Part shown: in pieces, positions 17,513 to 25,512 of the stretch
How positions within the stretch are numbered: the stretch's first letter is position 1
Layout of the letters: each line of letters opens with the position of its first letter
Origin: Alphaproteobacteria bacterium
Lineage (GTDB): Bacteria > Pseudomonadota > Alphaproteobacteria > Rhodobacterales > Rhodobacteraceae
Length of the DNA stretch: 46,114 nucleotides
Direction: 5' to 3'
Assembly: GCA_013151335.1 (NCBI GenBank)
Contig: JAADIJ010000003.1
Coordinates: 1 to 46,114 of the forward strand
Notes under the pieces: generated by a model
The model's input: the letters and a program-made list of their open reading frames with translations, nothing else
Told to the model about the DNA's origin: nothing
Database searches by the model: none
Position numbers and translations under genes: made by a program

Positions 17513-19960
17513 TCATGCCTTGATCCTTTCGTTTTCCGGGTCCCATATTGGCTGATCCGGCTGCACGACGGCACCACAGCGCTTACCATAAATCTCGACC
17601 TCCAGCTTGGTCCCCGCCTGCGCCAAGTCCGCCCGAACCATAGCCAGCGCAATCGAGGCTCCGACCCGGTAGCCCCACCCCCCCGACGTGGTTTCACCAA
17701 CGACCTGATCATCGTGCCAAACCGTTGACATATAAGGTGTATCTGCATTGCCTGCATCAACAATCAGCGTAACGAACCGCCGATTAACTCCGCGCTCCTG
17801 CTCCGCCCTAATCGCCACCTTGCCAACAAAATCCTGCGGCTTATCCAACCTCACAAACCGGCCCAATCCGGCCTCCAATATGGAGTAATCGGTCGATAAA
17901 TCTCCTTTCCATGTGCGATAACCTTTCTCCAACCGCAGCGAATCTAGCGCAAACATACCAAAAGGTTTAATACTAAACTTTTCCCCTTCCATCATAATCG
18001 CACTAAAAACTTCCGCCGTATCAGCCGTGTAAGAATGAAGCTCCCACCCCAGTTCCCCCGCATAACAAACGCGTGCCAGCCGTACGGAATATCCCTTTAT
18101 TTCAACTAGTTGATGACTTAACCACGGCAGATTCAGATCACCATCACAGACCCTCGACAGAACATCCCGGCTCTTGGGTCCCGCAAGAATTTGCGTCATA
18201 TAATCAGCGGTTTCATTGACAACCTGAATAGGCGAACCCTCGGGAATACGCGACTTTATCACCTCCAGATCATGCCATTCGGCCGCCCCGGCAGTAATCA
18301 GGTAAAACTCGTCCTCTTCGAGGCGCATCACCGATATTTCTGTCAAAATTCGCCCGCGGCTGTCGGCCACATATATCAACCCGATCCGACCGATTTTGGG
18401 AATTCCGCCAACGCCAAAGCCCCGCAGCCATTCATCCGCACCGAGCCCCGTGACGTGATAGCGCGAAAAGCCCGGCAGATCGAGGAGACCCACCCCATCG
18501 CGAACCGCCTCACACTCCTCGCGAATGCGCGCTTGCCACGGCCCCGCCCGCACCCAAGTTTGCGTCGCCGCCTCGGAAATATCGTCGCCCTCATGCGCAA
18601 ACCAGTTGGCCCGCTCCCAGCCATTATAGGCGCCCATCTGCCCGCCAAGCGCACGAATATCCCCATCGATTGGCGACAATTTCTTGTCCTTTCCCGCAGG
18701 CCAGCGATGATGGGGAAAATGCATGGCATATTCATTGGCGTAAATTTGACGCCCGTTAACCAAGCAGTAATCCGAATCGGTGTAATCAGTGAAACGGCGC
18801 GGATCACACGACCACATATCCCACTCGGTTTGCCCCTCGGTAATCCACTCGGCAAGAACTTTGCCGGCCCCACCGCCTTGAGCGATGCCAAAGGTAAAGA
18901 CGCAGGCCTCAAACGCATTTGGCACGCCGGGCATCGGACCGATCAGCGGATTGCCATCCGGGGTATAGGGAATCGGCCCGTTGATAACTTTGGAAATGCC
19001 AGTCTTGCCCAGCAACGGCACGCGGGCCATGGCATCCTCAATATACCATTCCAGACGTTCTAGATCGTCTGGATAAAGCTGAAAGCTGAAATCCTCGGGC
19101 ATAGGATCCTCGGGCGTGACCCAGTGCGCATGACAGTTTTTCTCATAAGGTCCAAGATTCAGGCCATTTTTTTCCTGCCTGAGGTAATAGGAGGTGTCCA
19201 CGTCACGCAAAAGCGGCAGTTTTTTCCCGGTCTCGCGGGAATATTCCATGATTTCCGGGATTTCTTCGGTCAGCATATATTGATGGCTCATCACCATCAT
19301 CGGCACGCGGCGACCACCAAAGGGCCGAAACCACTCGCCCACGCGCTGCGCATAATAGCCCGCCGCGTTCACCACATATTCACAACGGATATCGCCTTGT
19401 TCAGTGTGAACGATCCACTCACCGCCCGCGCGCGAAACCCCGGTCGCCGGGCAAAACCGCATGATACGCGCACCCATGTCGCGCGCGCCCTTGGCCAGCG
19501 CCTGAGTCAGTTGCGCGGGATCAATATCCCCGTCGGCGGGATCATAAAGCACACCTTTCAGATCGTGGGTCTCAAGGAAAGGGTACTTCTCTCGCGCCTC
19601 TTTGGGCGACAGGATTTCAAGCTCCATACCCTGATGCAGTCCCATGCCACACGCGCGCGAAAACTCTTGCATCCGTTCTTGAGAATGCCCAAGGCGCAGC
19701 GATCCGGTGACGTGATAATTCATCGGATAATCAACCGCTGCCAGTTCGGTCGAATAGCGCTGCATATTCATAAGCGACCAACTGGTGGAAAACGTCGGCA
19801 CGTTTCCCGCCGCGTGCCAAGTCGAACCCGCCGTCAGCTCGTTCTTTTCCAGCAACACGCAATCGCTCCAACCTGCGCGCGCCAGATGAAACAGCGACGA
19901 CGTGCCAACGACACCGCCACCAATTATTACCACGCGGGCCGAGTTTGGAAAATCAGACAT
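17513..19960 (-). CDS. FAD-dependent oxidoreductase with GcvT domain (dimethylglycine/sarcosine dehydrogenase-like), first copy
   Basis: This 815-residue protein has the same architecture as its downstream neighbour. The DAO domain has VVIIGGGVVGTSSLFHLARAG and STWHAAG with the predicted flavin-linked His49. A GcvT domain with CYAGELGWELHS and LRLEKGYRTWKGD follows. The two proteins share layout and motif positions but have clearly diverged, so they probably act on different methylated amines (for example dimethylglycine and sarcosine). ACAGGAGG precedes the ATG. The gap to the LysE gene is 14 bases and to the second copy 59 bases, so all belong to one transcript. Confidence 0.88.
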   Translation of the reverse strand: MSDFPNSARVVIIGGGVVGTSSLFHLARAGWSDCVLLEKNELTAGSTWHAAGNVPTFSTSWSLMNMQRYSTELAAVDYPMNYHVTGSLRLGHSQERMQEFSRACGMGLHQGMELEILSPKEAREKYPFLETHDLKGVLYDPADGDIDPAQLTQALAKGARDMGARIMRFCPATGVSRAGGEWIVHTEQGDIRCEYVVNAAGYYAQRVGEWFRPFGGRRVPMMVMSHQYMLTEEIPEIMEYSRETGKKLPLLRDVDTSYYLRQEKNGLNLGPYEKNCHAHWVTPEDPMPEDFSFQLYPDDLERLEWYIEDAMARVPLLGKTGISKVINGPIPYTPDGNPLIGPMPGVPNAFEACVFTFGIAQGGGAGKVLAEWITEGQTEWDMWSCDPRRFTDYTDSDYCLVNGRQIYANEYAMHFPHHRWPAGKDKKLSPIDGDIRALGGQMGAYNGWERANWFAHEGDDISEAATQTWVRAGPWQARIREECEAVRDGVGLLDLPGFSRYHVTGLGADEWLRGFGVGGIPKIGRIGLIYVADSRGRILTEISVMRLEEDEFYLITAGAAEWHDLEVIKSRIPEGSPIQVVNETADYMTQILAGPKSRDVLSRVCDGDLNLPWLSHQLVEIKGYSVRLARVCYAGELGWELHSYTADTAEVFSAIMMEGEKFSIKPFGMFALDSLRLEKGYRTWKGDLSTDYSILEAGLGRFVRLDKPQDFVGKVAIRAEQERGVNRRFVTLIVDAGNADTPYMSTVWHDDQVVGETTSGGWGYRVGASIALAMVRADLAQAGTKLEVEIYGKRCGAVVQPDQPIWDPENERIKA

Positions 19961-19974
19961 TGGTTCCCTCCTGT

Positions 19975-20601
19975 TCAGTTAATAAGTAGGCGCGCGGCCA
20001 GTCCGCCAAACACAACCGCCGCGACCCTGTGCATTCGGCGCGCCGAGCGACGCATCCGCTCCGCCATCACCCCCGCGAAAACCCCATATGCTCCGTCGCT
20101 CAACAATCCGCCGATGGCCAGAAACCCGCCCAGCCATAAGATTTGTTGCCAGATCGGACCGATTTTCGGATCAGTAAATTGCGGCAGAAACGCCAATACA
20201 AACAAGGCCACCTTGGGGTTAAGGATGTTGGTCAAAAAGCCGCGCCGAAACGCCCGCCAGACATCGCCTCGTCCCTTTTCGCTGGATAGTTCCCCCGACA
20301 CCCGCCAGCTTTGCCACGCCAAAACCGCCAGATACCCGGCACCCACATACCTTATAAGCGAATACGCACCCGGCACGCTCAACAACAGCGCGGCCAGCCC
20401 CGCCGCCGCAAGCATCACATGCACCAACACCCCCAACGAAATACCAACCGCCGCCGCCAACCCGGCCTTTGGCCCGCCCGCCATTCCTGACGCCAACGTG
20501 AACATCATATCAACACCAGGCGTCAGATATAACAGCAACGCCGCGCCCAAGAACGTGGCGATGGTCACCGGATCCATTGCAGCGAGTGTGGCCAACATCA
20601 C
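19975..20601 (-). CDS. LysE/RhtB-family exporter
   Basis: This inner-membrane amino-acid or amine exporter has about 208 residues and six hydrophobic segments. The family signature is near the N-terminus (YLTPGVDMMFTLASGMAGGPKAGLAAAVGISLG). The block RRGFLTNILNPKVALFVLAFLPQF is also typical of the RhtB subfamily. Its start overlaps the end of the GFA gene (ATGA), so the two are translationally coupled. In an operon for amine oxidation it might relieve build-up of glycine, sarcosine or a related product, which is inference. The exact start (20601 or codons 2 and 9) is uncertain. Confidence 0.88.
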   Translation of the reverse strand: MMLATLAAMDPVTIATFLGAALLLYLTPGVDMMFTLASGMAGGPKAGLAAAVGISLGVLVHVMLAAAGLAALLLSVPGAYSLIRYVGAGYLAVLAWQSWRVSGELSSEKGRGDVWRAFRRGFLTNILNPKVALFVLAFLPQFTDPKIGPIWQQILWLGGFLAIGGLLSDGAYGVFAGVMAERMRRSARRMHRVAAVVFGGLAARLLIN

Positions 20602-20981
20602 CGCGTCTCCATCTGTGGCAAACCATCATCGATCTGGTAATAGTCACCCTTGTCAGCCACGTAGATATGGCCCGAGACCTCTATATTGGTGGGGCTTTCA
20701 AGCGCGCCCATTGCCACGGAAACCTGCGCGCTCCCCGCCGCGTGCCAGAACAGGCTGGAGCCGCATTTCCCACAAAATCCCCGGCTCGCCTTGGCCGAGC
20801 TTTGATACCATGTCAGCCCGTCATCAGCATATAGGTGCAAATCCGCGTCCGCGACCGCAGTTGCCACGTAATAATGCCCGCTGGTTTTGCGGCATTGCGT
20901 GCAGTGGCAAGCCAGCGCTGGTCGCATTGGGCCAGTTAACTTAAACCTCACCGCCCCGCATTCGCATGATCCTTTGAGCAT
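20598..20981 (-). CDS. GFA-family zinc protein
   Basis: This 127-residue protein has the CENP-V/GFA fold. Zinc ligands are visible as C-E-C (Cys6, Cys8), C-H-C-T-Q-C (Cys25, Cys27, Cys30) and C-G-K-C (Cys70, Cys73), followed by the usual SLFW. The family is named after an enzyme proposed to promote formaldehyde-glutathione adduct formation, but most members have unproven roles. In this operon, whose oxidoreductases may release formaldehyde, a link is attractive but unproven. AAGGAG is 7 bases before the ATG. Confidence 0.85.
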   Translation of the reverse strand: MLKGSCECGAVRFKLTGPMRPALACHCTQCRKTSGHYYVATAVADADLHLYADDGLTWYQSSAKASRGFCGKCGSSLFWHAAGSAQVSVAMGALESPTNIEVSGHIYVADKGDYYQIDDGLPQMETR

Positions 20982-21003
20982 CGCGCTCTCCTTAAAAGGT
21001 TAC

Positions 21004-21618
21004 CTAATAGACCGGTGGCGCGATCACCCAGATCGCTACCGCCGGAATGTCATATGGATTGGCCCAGCCATGTGCCTCGCCGCGAATGCGAAAACTGTCG
21101 CCGGGACGAATGGTAAATTCACGCCCGCCAATGGTCAGATCGAGCTTGCCACTAATAAGATATCCGACCTCCTGCGTAGGCCGAAGGATGGGCTCGGGCA
21201 GGCTCGCGCCGGGCTGAAAAACCGAATGCACCACCTCAAAATCATCGGTCAGATCGGGCGAGAGCATCTCCTCTACCAGCCCCGCCTCGCCCGAGCCTAT
21301 TTTACGCCGCGCGCCTTGGCGCACCACATAACCCTGTTCTGCCTCCGGAGCGTCGCTTTGGCCAAAAAACAGCGAGAGCGGCACGTCAAAAACCAGCGCG
21401 ATCAGCCGCAGATCGTCGATGGACGGATGCGAAAGATTTCGCTCGACCTGACTAACCCACCCAACAGAGCGCCCAAGCCTGTCGGCAAGCGCCGTCAGCG
21501 TCATTCCCCGTGCATGGCGCAAGGCCCGCAGGTCGGCGCCGAGGCTTTTGCTGTGAATGTCTAGTGATTTCTGCACGTCCAGAGGAGTCCTATATGAAAT
21601 TTGATCCATATTTTTCAT
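21004..21618 (-). CDS. XRE-family regulator with C-terminal cupin domain
   Basis: This 204-residue regulator has an N-terminal helix-turn-helix of XRE type (about 27-82: LRALRHARGMTLTALADRLG, WVSQVERNLSHPSID). A cupin sensor domain covers about 125-200 (EVGYLISGKLDLTIGG, IRPGDSFRIRG). Proteins of this layout often regulate amine, polyamine or amino-acid catabolism in response to a ligand in the cupin. As first gene of the leftward operon it probably controls itself and the four genes behind it. The 235-base region to its right, containing an 18-bp palindrome, is the likely control region. Confidence 0.88.
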   Translation of the reverse strand: MKNMDQISYRTPLDVQKSLDIHSKSLGADLRALRHARGMTLTALADRLGRSVGWVSQVERNLSHPSIDDLRLIALVFDVPLSLFFGQSDAPEAEQGYVVRQGARRKIGSGEAGLVEEMLSPDLTDDFEVVHSVFQPGASLPEPILRPTQEVGYLISGKLDLTIGGREFTIRPGDSFRIRGEAHGWANPYDIPAVAIWVIAPPVY

Positions 21619-21730
21619 GAATGAGAATCATCGGGAGGTCTAAGCCAATTGCGACATGGGCGTCGGATTGCAGCATTTTCGACAATCAGGCAATAATTTT
21701 CGCACATGCTCTTGTATATTTATATATATG

Positions 21731-21748
21731 AATAAACTTAAGTTTATT
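21731..21748. promoter_or_regulatory. Perfect 18-bp palindrome, likely operator
   Basis: AATAAACTTAAGTTTATT is identical on both strands and sits in an AT-rich stretch between the leftward XRE-cupin gene and the rightward secreted-protein gene. It is therefore placed to control either. A direct repeat TTTCAATC follows at 21755-21762 and 21773-21780. The binding protein is unknown; the adjacent XRE regulator is the simplest candidate. Confidence 0.5.
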
Positions 21749-21853
21749 TACGTATTTCAATCTTCTGATAGATTTCAATCAGGCCAAAAATGATTTTGTT
21801 TGCCTTCATCGCCAACAAGCACGCTGGTATGTAACCATGAAAAGGACCAACAA

Positions 21854-22315
21854 ATGACCACTCAGAAATCACTGGCCCGTCGCCTCTCCGCCGGAATTAT
21901 CGCAGCAACCCTGATCACCACCGCCGCCTTCGCGCAAACCAGCATAGTTGACAGCGCCATCGCAAAGCTGCGCGCAGACGGCTTCACTCAATTTCAAGTA
22001 GGCCGGACATTTTTCGGACGGATCAAGATCGACGCCATCTCGCCGACGGCCGCGCGCGAGATCATCATGAACCGCGCCACTGGCGAGGTCCTGCACGAGG
22101 TTGACATGACCGCGAAAATGGATGCGATGCGGGCAGAGTTTGCCAACAACGGCGCGACCATGGGCACAATGGACGCCACCAGCACAATGGGTGGCACTGG
22201 CACAATGGGCAGCGCGAGCAGCTCAGGTGGCATGGGCAGCTCCGGCGGAACAGGTAGTTCAGGCGGCTCAGGCGGAATGGGCGGAACAAGCGGCTCCGGC
22301 GGCATGGGCGGCTGA
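21854..22315 (+). CDS. Secreted protein with Gly/Ser/Met-rich C-terminal tail
   Basis: This 153-residue protein has a Sec signal peptide (residues 1-27, cleavage after AFA). A short domain of about 65 residues follows (IVDSAIAKLRADGFTQFQVGRTFFGRIKIDAI, then IIMNRATGEVLHEVD) that resembles a PepSY-type module. The last 50 residues are a low-complexity tail of repeating GGMG, SSGG and TMG units. AAAGGA lies before the ATG at 21854; earlier in-frame codons add a non-hydrophobic leader and are rejected. A strong terminator follows, then a membrane-anchored LuxR-type gene on the same strand. The function is unknown. Confidence 0.75.
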   Translation: MTTQKSLARRLSAGIIAATLITTAAFAQTSIVDSAIAKLRADGFTQFQVGRTFFGRIKIDAISPTAAREIIMNRATGEVLHEVDMTAKMDAMRAEFANNGATMGTMDATSTMGGTGTMGSASSSGGMGSSGGTGSSGGSGGMGGTSGSGGMGG

Positions 22316-22329
22316 TAGCGCTCCTAATC

Positions 22330-22363
22330 GCAGCGCGGCAAACCCATCGCCGCGCTGCTTTTT
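22330..22363 (+). terminator. Intrinsic terminator after the Gly-rich secreted protein
   Basis: GCAGCGCGGC (22330-22339) pairs perfectly with GCCGCGCTGC (22349-22358) and is followed by five T residues. Expression of the next gene must come from read-through or a promoter within the short gap. Confidence 0.9.
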
Positions 22364-22388
22364 GACTTGAAACAAAGGAAATTCATCA

Positions 22389-22895
22389 ATGAAACTCGCC
22401 GCAGGATTTCGCGCAGACAAAATACTCCTCGTGCTGATCATCATCCTCCAAGCTCTGTTTTCCGGCTTTTACATCCTCGACTTTGCGCTTGATGTATCCG
22501 GCATCCGCACCGTGCCCATGAGCTGGGAGTATTACGAGATCGTGCAGGCAGCAACCATCGTCGGTCTGGTTCTTGGGGTGGTTATGGGGGTGATTATGCT
22601 ACTGAACTTGCTGCGCCGCATGCGCGAAGTCAACTCAACCGTGCTGGCCGCAACCGGCGCGTTTCACGACCTCATGCAGCTCAAATTCGCCCAATGGGGC
22701 CTGTCCCCGTCCGAGCGCGACGTAGCAACTTTCACCATCAAAGGCCTCTCCAACGAGGAGATCGCAGACATTCGCGGCAAAAGTGTCGGCACCATAAAGT
22801 CCCAATGCAACGCCATCTATCGCAAGGCCGCAGTGACCGGCCGCGCCCAGTTGATCAGCCTGTTTATAGAGGATCTGGCCGCGCCGACCGCCTGA
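22389..22895 (+). CDS. Membrane-anchored LuxR-type helix-turn-helix protein
   Basis: This 168-residue protein has two predicted membrane helices (about 12-34 and 52-76). A short linker follows (LRRMREVNSTVLAATGAF), then a LuxR/GerE DNA-binding domain (about 102-165: WGLSPSERDVATFTIKGLS, EEIADIRGKSVGTIKSQ). It has no receiver or autoinducer domain. The 29072-29593 gene has the same architecture, and the two share the SERDVA-type and IYRKA blocks, so they are paralogues. The mode of signalling from the membrane is unknown. Confidence 0.82.
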   Translation: MKLAAGFRADKILLVLIIILQALFSGFYILDFALDVSGIRTVPMSWEYYEIVQAATIVGLVLGVVMGVIMLLNLLRRMREVNSTVLAATGAFHDLMQLKFAQWGLSPSERDVATFTIKGLSNEEIADIRGKSVGTIKSQCNAIYRKAAVTGRAQLISLFIEDLAAPTA

Positions 22896-22998
22896 TCTCG
22901 CAGGCTCAATTGCGCAGGTTTCGGGTGGCCGCGGCACCGAAATTCCGCCATGCTCACCGTGCAAGCGCCTCGAAATCCGGGCCAATCAAGGACGCATT

Positions 22999-23838
22999 AT
23001 GAGCCAAAACCCCTATCATTACGACGTGATCGCCCGCGCGCTGGCCTTTATGGACCAACACGCCCAGACCAGACCTGATCTCGGACAAATCGCGGCGGCG
23101 ACGGGTCTCAGCACCGCCCATTTTCAACGTGTGTTCAGCAAATGGGTCGGCGTTTCACCCAAACGCTACCAACAATATCTCGAGCTCAATCTCGCCAAAA
23201 CCCTGCTTAAACAGCGCAAGTCCCTGCTCGACACCGCCGTCGGTTCGGGCCTGTCGGGGGCCTCGCGCCTCCACGATCTGTTCCTGAAATGGGAGGCAAT
23301 GACCCCCGGCGATTACGCCAAAAAAGGCCAAGGCCTGACCATCCGCTATGGCTGGTTTGACGGCCCCTTTGGCGAGATGCTGGCAATGGGAACCACCCGC
23401 GGCCTCTGCGGATTGGCGTTTAGCACCGAATGTGGGCGCGCCCACGCCTTGGTCGACATGTCCGCCCGCTGGCCAAATGCCCAGATCCTGCACGAACCGG
23501 ACGCGATCCGCATGTGGGTAAACGCCGCCCTTGGCACCACCAAAAACCACGCGCAACTACATCTAATCGGCGCCCCGTTTCAGATCAAGGTCTGGGAGGC
23601 GCTGCTGGCCATCCCCTCAGGCCACGTCACCACCTACTCCGAAATCGCCCGCCATATCGGCACACCAAAAGCCATGCGCGCAGTGGGAACCGCGGTCGGG
23701 CGCAACCCCGTCAGCTGGCTGATCCCCTGCCACCGGGTGCTGCGCGTCAGCGGCGATCTGGGCGGCTATCACTGGGGCCTGCCGCTAAAACGCGCGATGC
23801 TGGCACGCGAGGCCGCCCGACTAGAGGCCAGTTTATAA
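22999..23838 (+). CDS. AraC-type DNA-binding domain fused to O6-methylguanine-DNA methyltransferase
   Basis: This 279-residue protein repairs O6-alkylguanine by transferring the alkyl group to Cys244 (IPCHRVL). It combines this with an N-terminal AraC helix-turn-helix domain (about 8-108: LGQIAAATGLSTAHFQRVFSKWVG). The methyltransferase domain occupies about 190-275, with FQIKVWEALLAIPSGHVTTY and GTAVGRNPVSW. It resembles Ada but lacks the N-terminal zinc domain that senses methylphosphotriesters. How its transcriptional activity would be triggered is therefore unclear. It is commonly annotated as a bifunctional regulator/methyltransferase. It starts 103 bases after the LuxR-type gene. Confidence 0.9.
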   Translation: MSQNPYHYDVIARALAFMDQHAQTRPDLGQIAAATGLSTAHFQRVFSKWVGVSPKRYQQYLELNLAKTLLKQRKSLLDTAVGSGLSGASRLHDLFLKWEAMTPGDYAKKGQGLTIRYGWFDGPFGEMLAMGTTRGLCGLAFSTECGRAHALVDMSARWPNAQILHEPDAIRMWVNAALGTTKNHAQLHLIGAPFQIKVWEALLAIPSGHVTTYSEIARHIGTPKAMRAVGTAVGRNPVSWLIPCHRVLRVSGDLGGYHWGLPLKRAMLAREAARLEASL

Positions 23839-23950
23839 ACCAAACCGATAAACTCCCGCATGGATTTGCCCCCATGTTAAACAGCCGCATGCACAGGGCT
23901 GGAAAACTTGGTAAACTGCCCCCATATCTGACAAAAATCAAAGGTCGATT

Positions 23951-24517
23951 ATGATACAGCTTACCAAACCCCTTGGCCTCATCGCCGTCAGCGCCTTTAC
24001 TCTTTCCGCCTGCGTTGCGCCGAACCTAACGCCGACGCCCGCCGCGCCAAATGCCGCCATCACCCCCACCGCCCAAACCCTTGTCGCGCAGGAAACGGCG
24101 TTGCGTGCCGGTCTTGGCGGCGGCGATATTGTCATCGTTAACACTGGCTCACAGTTGGACCTGACCTTTCCCGAGGCGATCATCTTTGATGGCGCAGGCG
24201 CGGATTTAAGCATTGGTATCAAAGGCCGTCTCGCCATTCTTGCCAGCAATATCAATAACTTCCCCAATACGACCGTCGGCATTTTCGGCCACACCGACAG
24301 TAACGGCCCCGCCAGTTTCAATCTACAACTCTCCGCAGACCGCGCCGACGCCATCTATAATCTCTTCGTGCGCGCCGGGGTTTCGATCGGTCGATTAACC
24401 GCCACCGGACGAGGCGAGACCGATCCCGTCGCCACCAATCTCACCGCAGAAGGTCGCCTCAAAAACCGCCGCATAGAGATCATAATCCGCCCCAGAGGCA
24501 ACCTGATGGGCATCTAA
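23951..24517 (+). CDS. OmpA-family outer-membrane lipoprotein
   Basis: This 188-residue lipoprotein has a signal sequence ending in the lipobox LSAC (Cys21 is the lipidated residue). An Ala/Pro/Thr-rich linker leads to a C-terminal OmpA domain (about 70-185). The peptidoglycan-binding segment has GIFGHTDSNGPASFN, LSADRADAIYNLFVRAGV and a final GRLKNRRIEI. It probably tethers the outer membrane to peptidoglycan. It is monocistronic in appearance. Confidence 0.92.
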   Translation: MIQLTKPLGLIAVSAFTLSACVAPNLTPTPAAPNAAITPTAQTLVAQETALRAGLGGGDIVIVNTGSQLDLTFPEAIIFDGAGADLSIGIKGRLAILASNINNFPNTTVGIFGHTDSNGPASFNLQLSADRADAIYNLFVRAGVSIGRLTATGRGETDPVATNLTAEGRLKNRRIEIIIRPRGNLMGI

Positions 24518-24549
24518 AACCGCACCAGTGGATTGCTCTGGCGCCAAAC

Positions 24550-24568
24550 TGGTCATATAATCTGACCA
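24550..24568. promoter_or_regulatory. Operator upstream of the FadR/GntR regulator
   Basis: TGGTCA (24550-24555) and TGACCA (24563-24568) form a perfect inverted repeat around TATAATC, ending 20 bases before the regulator's start codon. TGGT...ACCA arms are typical of FadR-subfamily GntR operators, so autorepression is likely. TATAAT inside the spacer could serve as a -10 element. Confidence 0.6.
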
Positions 24569-24588
24569 ATCGAGGTTCAGGAGCGCCC

Positions 24589-25359
24589 ATGCCCTTTCAG
24601 AAGATCGAGGCCGAAAAGTTGTCGGCTCAGGTGGTTCGCCAGATCGAACAATTGATCCTGCGCGGCATCTTGCGCCCCGGCGAACGCTTCCCTTCCGAGC
24701 GTGACCTCGCCGCGCGCCTTGGTGTTTCACGCCCATCCTTGCGCGATGCCCTCAACACCCTCGAGCAACAAGACCTTCTGACCACCCGTCCCGGCGCCGG
24801 GGTTTTCGTGGCCGATTTTCTCGGCTCGGCCTTTGCCGCGCCCCTAATGCGCCTGTTTGCGACCCATGACGAGGCGTTGTTTGACTACCTCACATTTCGC
24901 CGCGATCTCGAGGGCCTGGCCGCCGCCCGCGCTGCTCATTTGGCCAGCGATACCGACCTCAAAACCATCGCCACCATCTTTGCCAAGATGGAGCGCGCCA
25001 GCCGCCTTGGCGATCCGGAAAACGAGGCGAAACTGGACGCCGAGTTCCATCTCTCGATCATAGAGGCCTCGCATAATGTGGTCATGCTCCACATGATGCG
25101 CTCGATGTTTCAGATGTTGCAGGCTGGGGTTTTTTACAACCGTAAGATTATCTTTGCCCAGCAAACCACCCGACGGGCTTTGCTTGCTCAACACCGCGAT
25201 ATTCACCTTGCACTGGCCGCGCGCAAGCCGGATTTGGCGCAAGCGGCGGTCAATATCCACCTCGACTTCGTCACCGCTGCCATGCGCGACCATAAGCGCG
25301 CCGAGCAAAACGAATCGGTCGCCAAACTGCGCCTGGAACACGAACGTCGCCGCTCTTAG
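24589..25359 (+). CDS. FadR-subfamily GntR transcriptional regulator
   Basis: This 256-residue regulator has an N-terminal winged helix (about 10-75: RGILRPGERFPSERDLAARLGVSRPSLRDALNTL). A helical FCD ligand-binding domain (about 95-235) carries metal-site residues such as DAEFHLSIIEASHN. Overall it resembles the PdhR/LldR branch, which senses pyruvate, lactate or related acids. No metabolic gene lies next to it in the same direction, so its regulon is not visible here. The operator just upstream suggests autoregulation. GGAG precedes the ATG. Confidence 0.88.
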   Translation: MPFQKIEAEKLSAQVVRQIEQLILRGILRPGERFPSERDLAARLGVSRPSLRDALNTLEQQDLLTTRPGAGVFVADFLGSAFAAPLMRLFATHDEALFDYLTFRRDLEGLAAARAAHLASDTDLKTIATIFAKMERASRLGDPENEAKLDAEFHLSIIEASHNVVMLHMMRSMFQMLQAGVFYNRKIIFAQQTTRRALLAQHRDIHLALAARKPDLAQAAVNIHLDFVTAAMRDHKRAEQNESVAKLRLEHERRRS

Positions 25360-25512
25360 CGCGGCAAATAATCGGCGTTTGTTTCCTGGCGCGTGCTAAT
25401 TCCGACCCATTTCAGACATTGAACCAAGTACTTCGCGGGTTAACCAACCGCCTTTGACTCAATTTTTCAACGATGCCATGGTTTTACCATATTTTAATAG
25501 TCGGAGGCAGAC

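Noticed and set aside
19124-20944. A 606-codon open frame on the plus strand
   Set aside because: It runs antisense to the first FAD/GcvT gene and the LysE gene, has no start signal or recognisable domain, and its composition is that of a GC-rich complement.
21854-22315. Gly/Ser/Met repeats as a tandem DNA repeat or CRISPR
   Set aside because: The repeats are short, irregular and in frame with a coding sequence; no spacer pattern exists.
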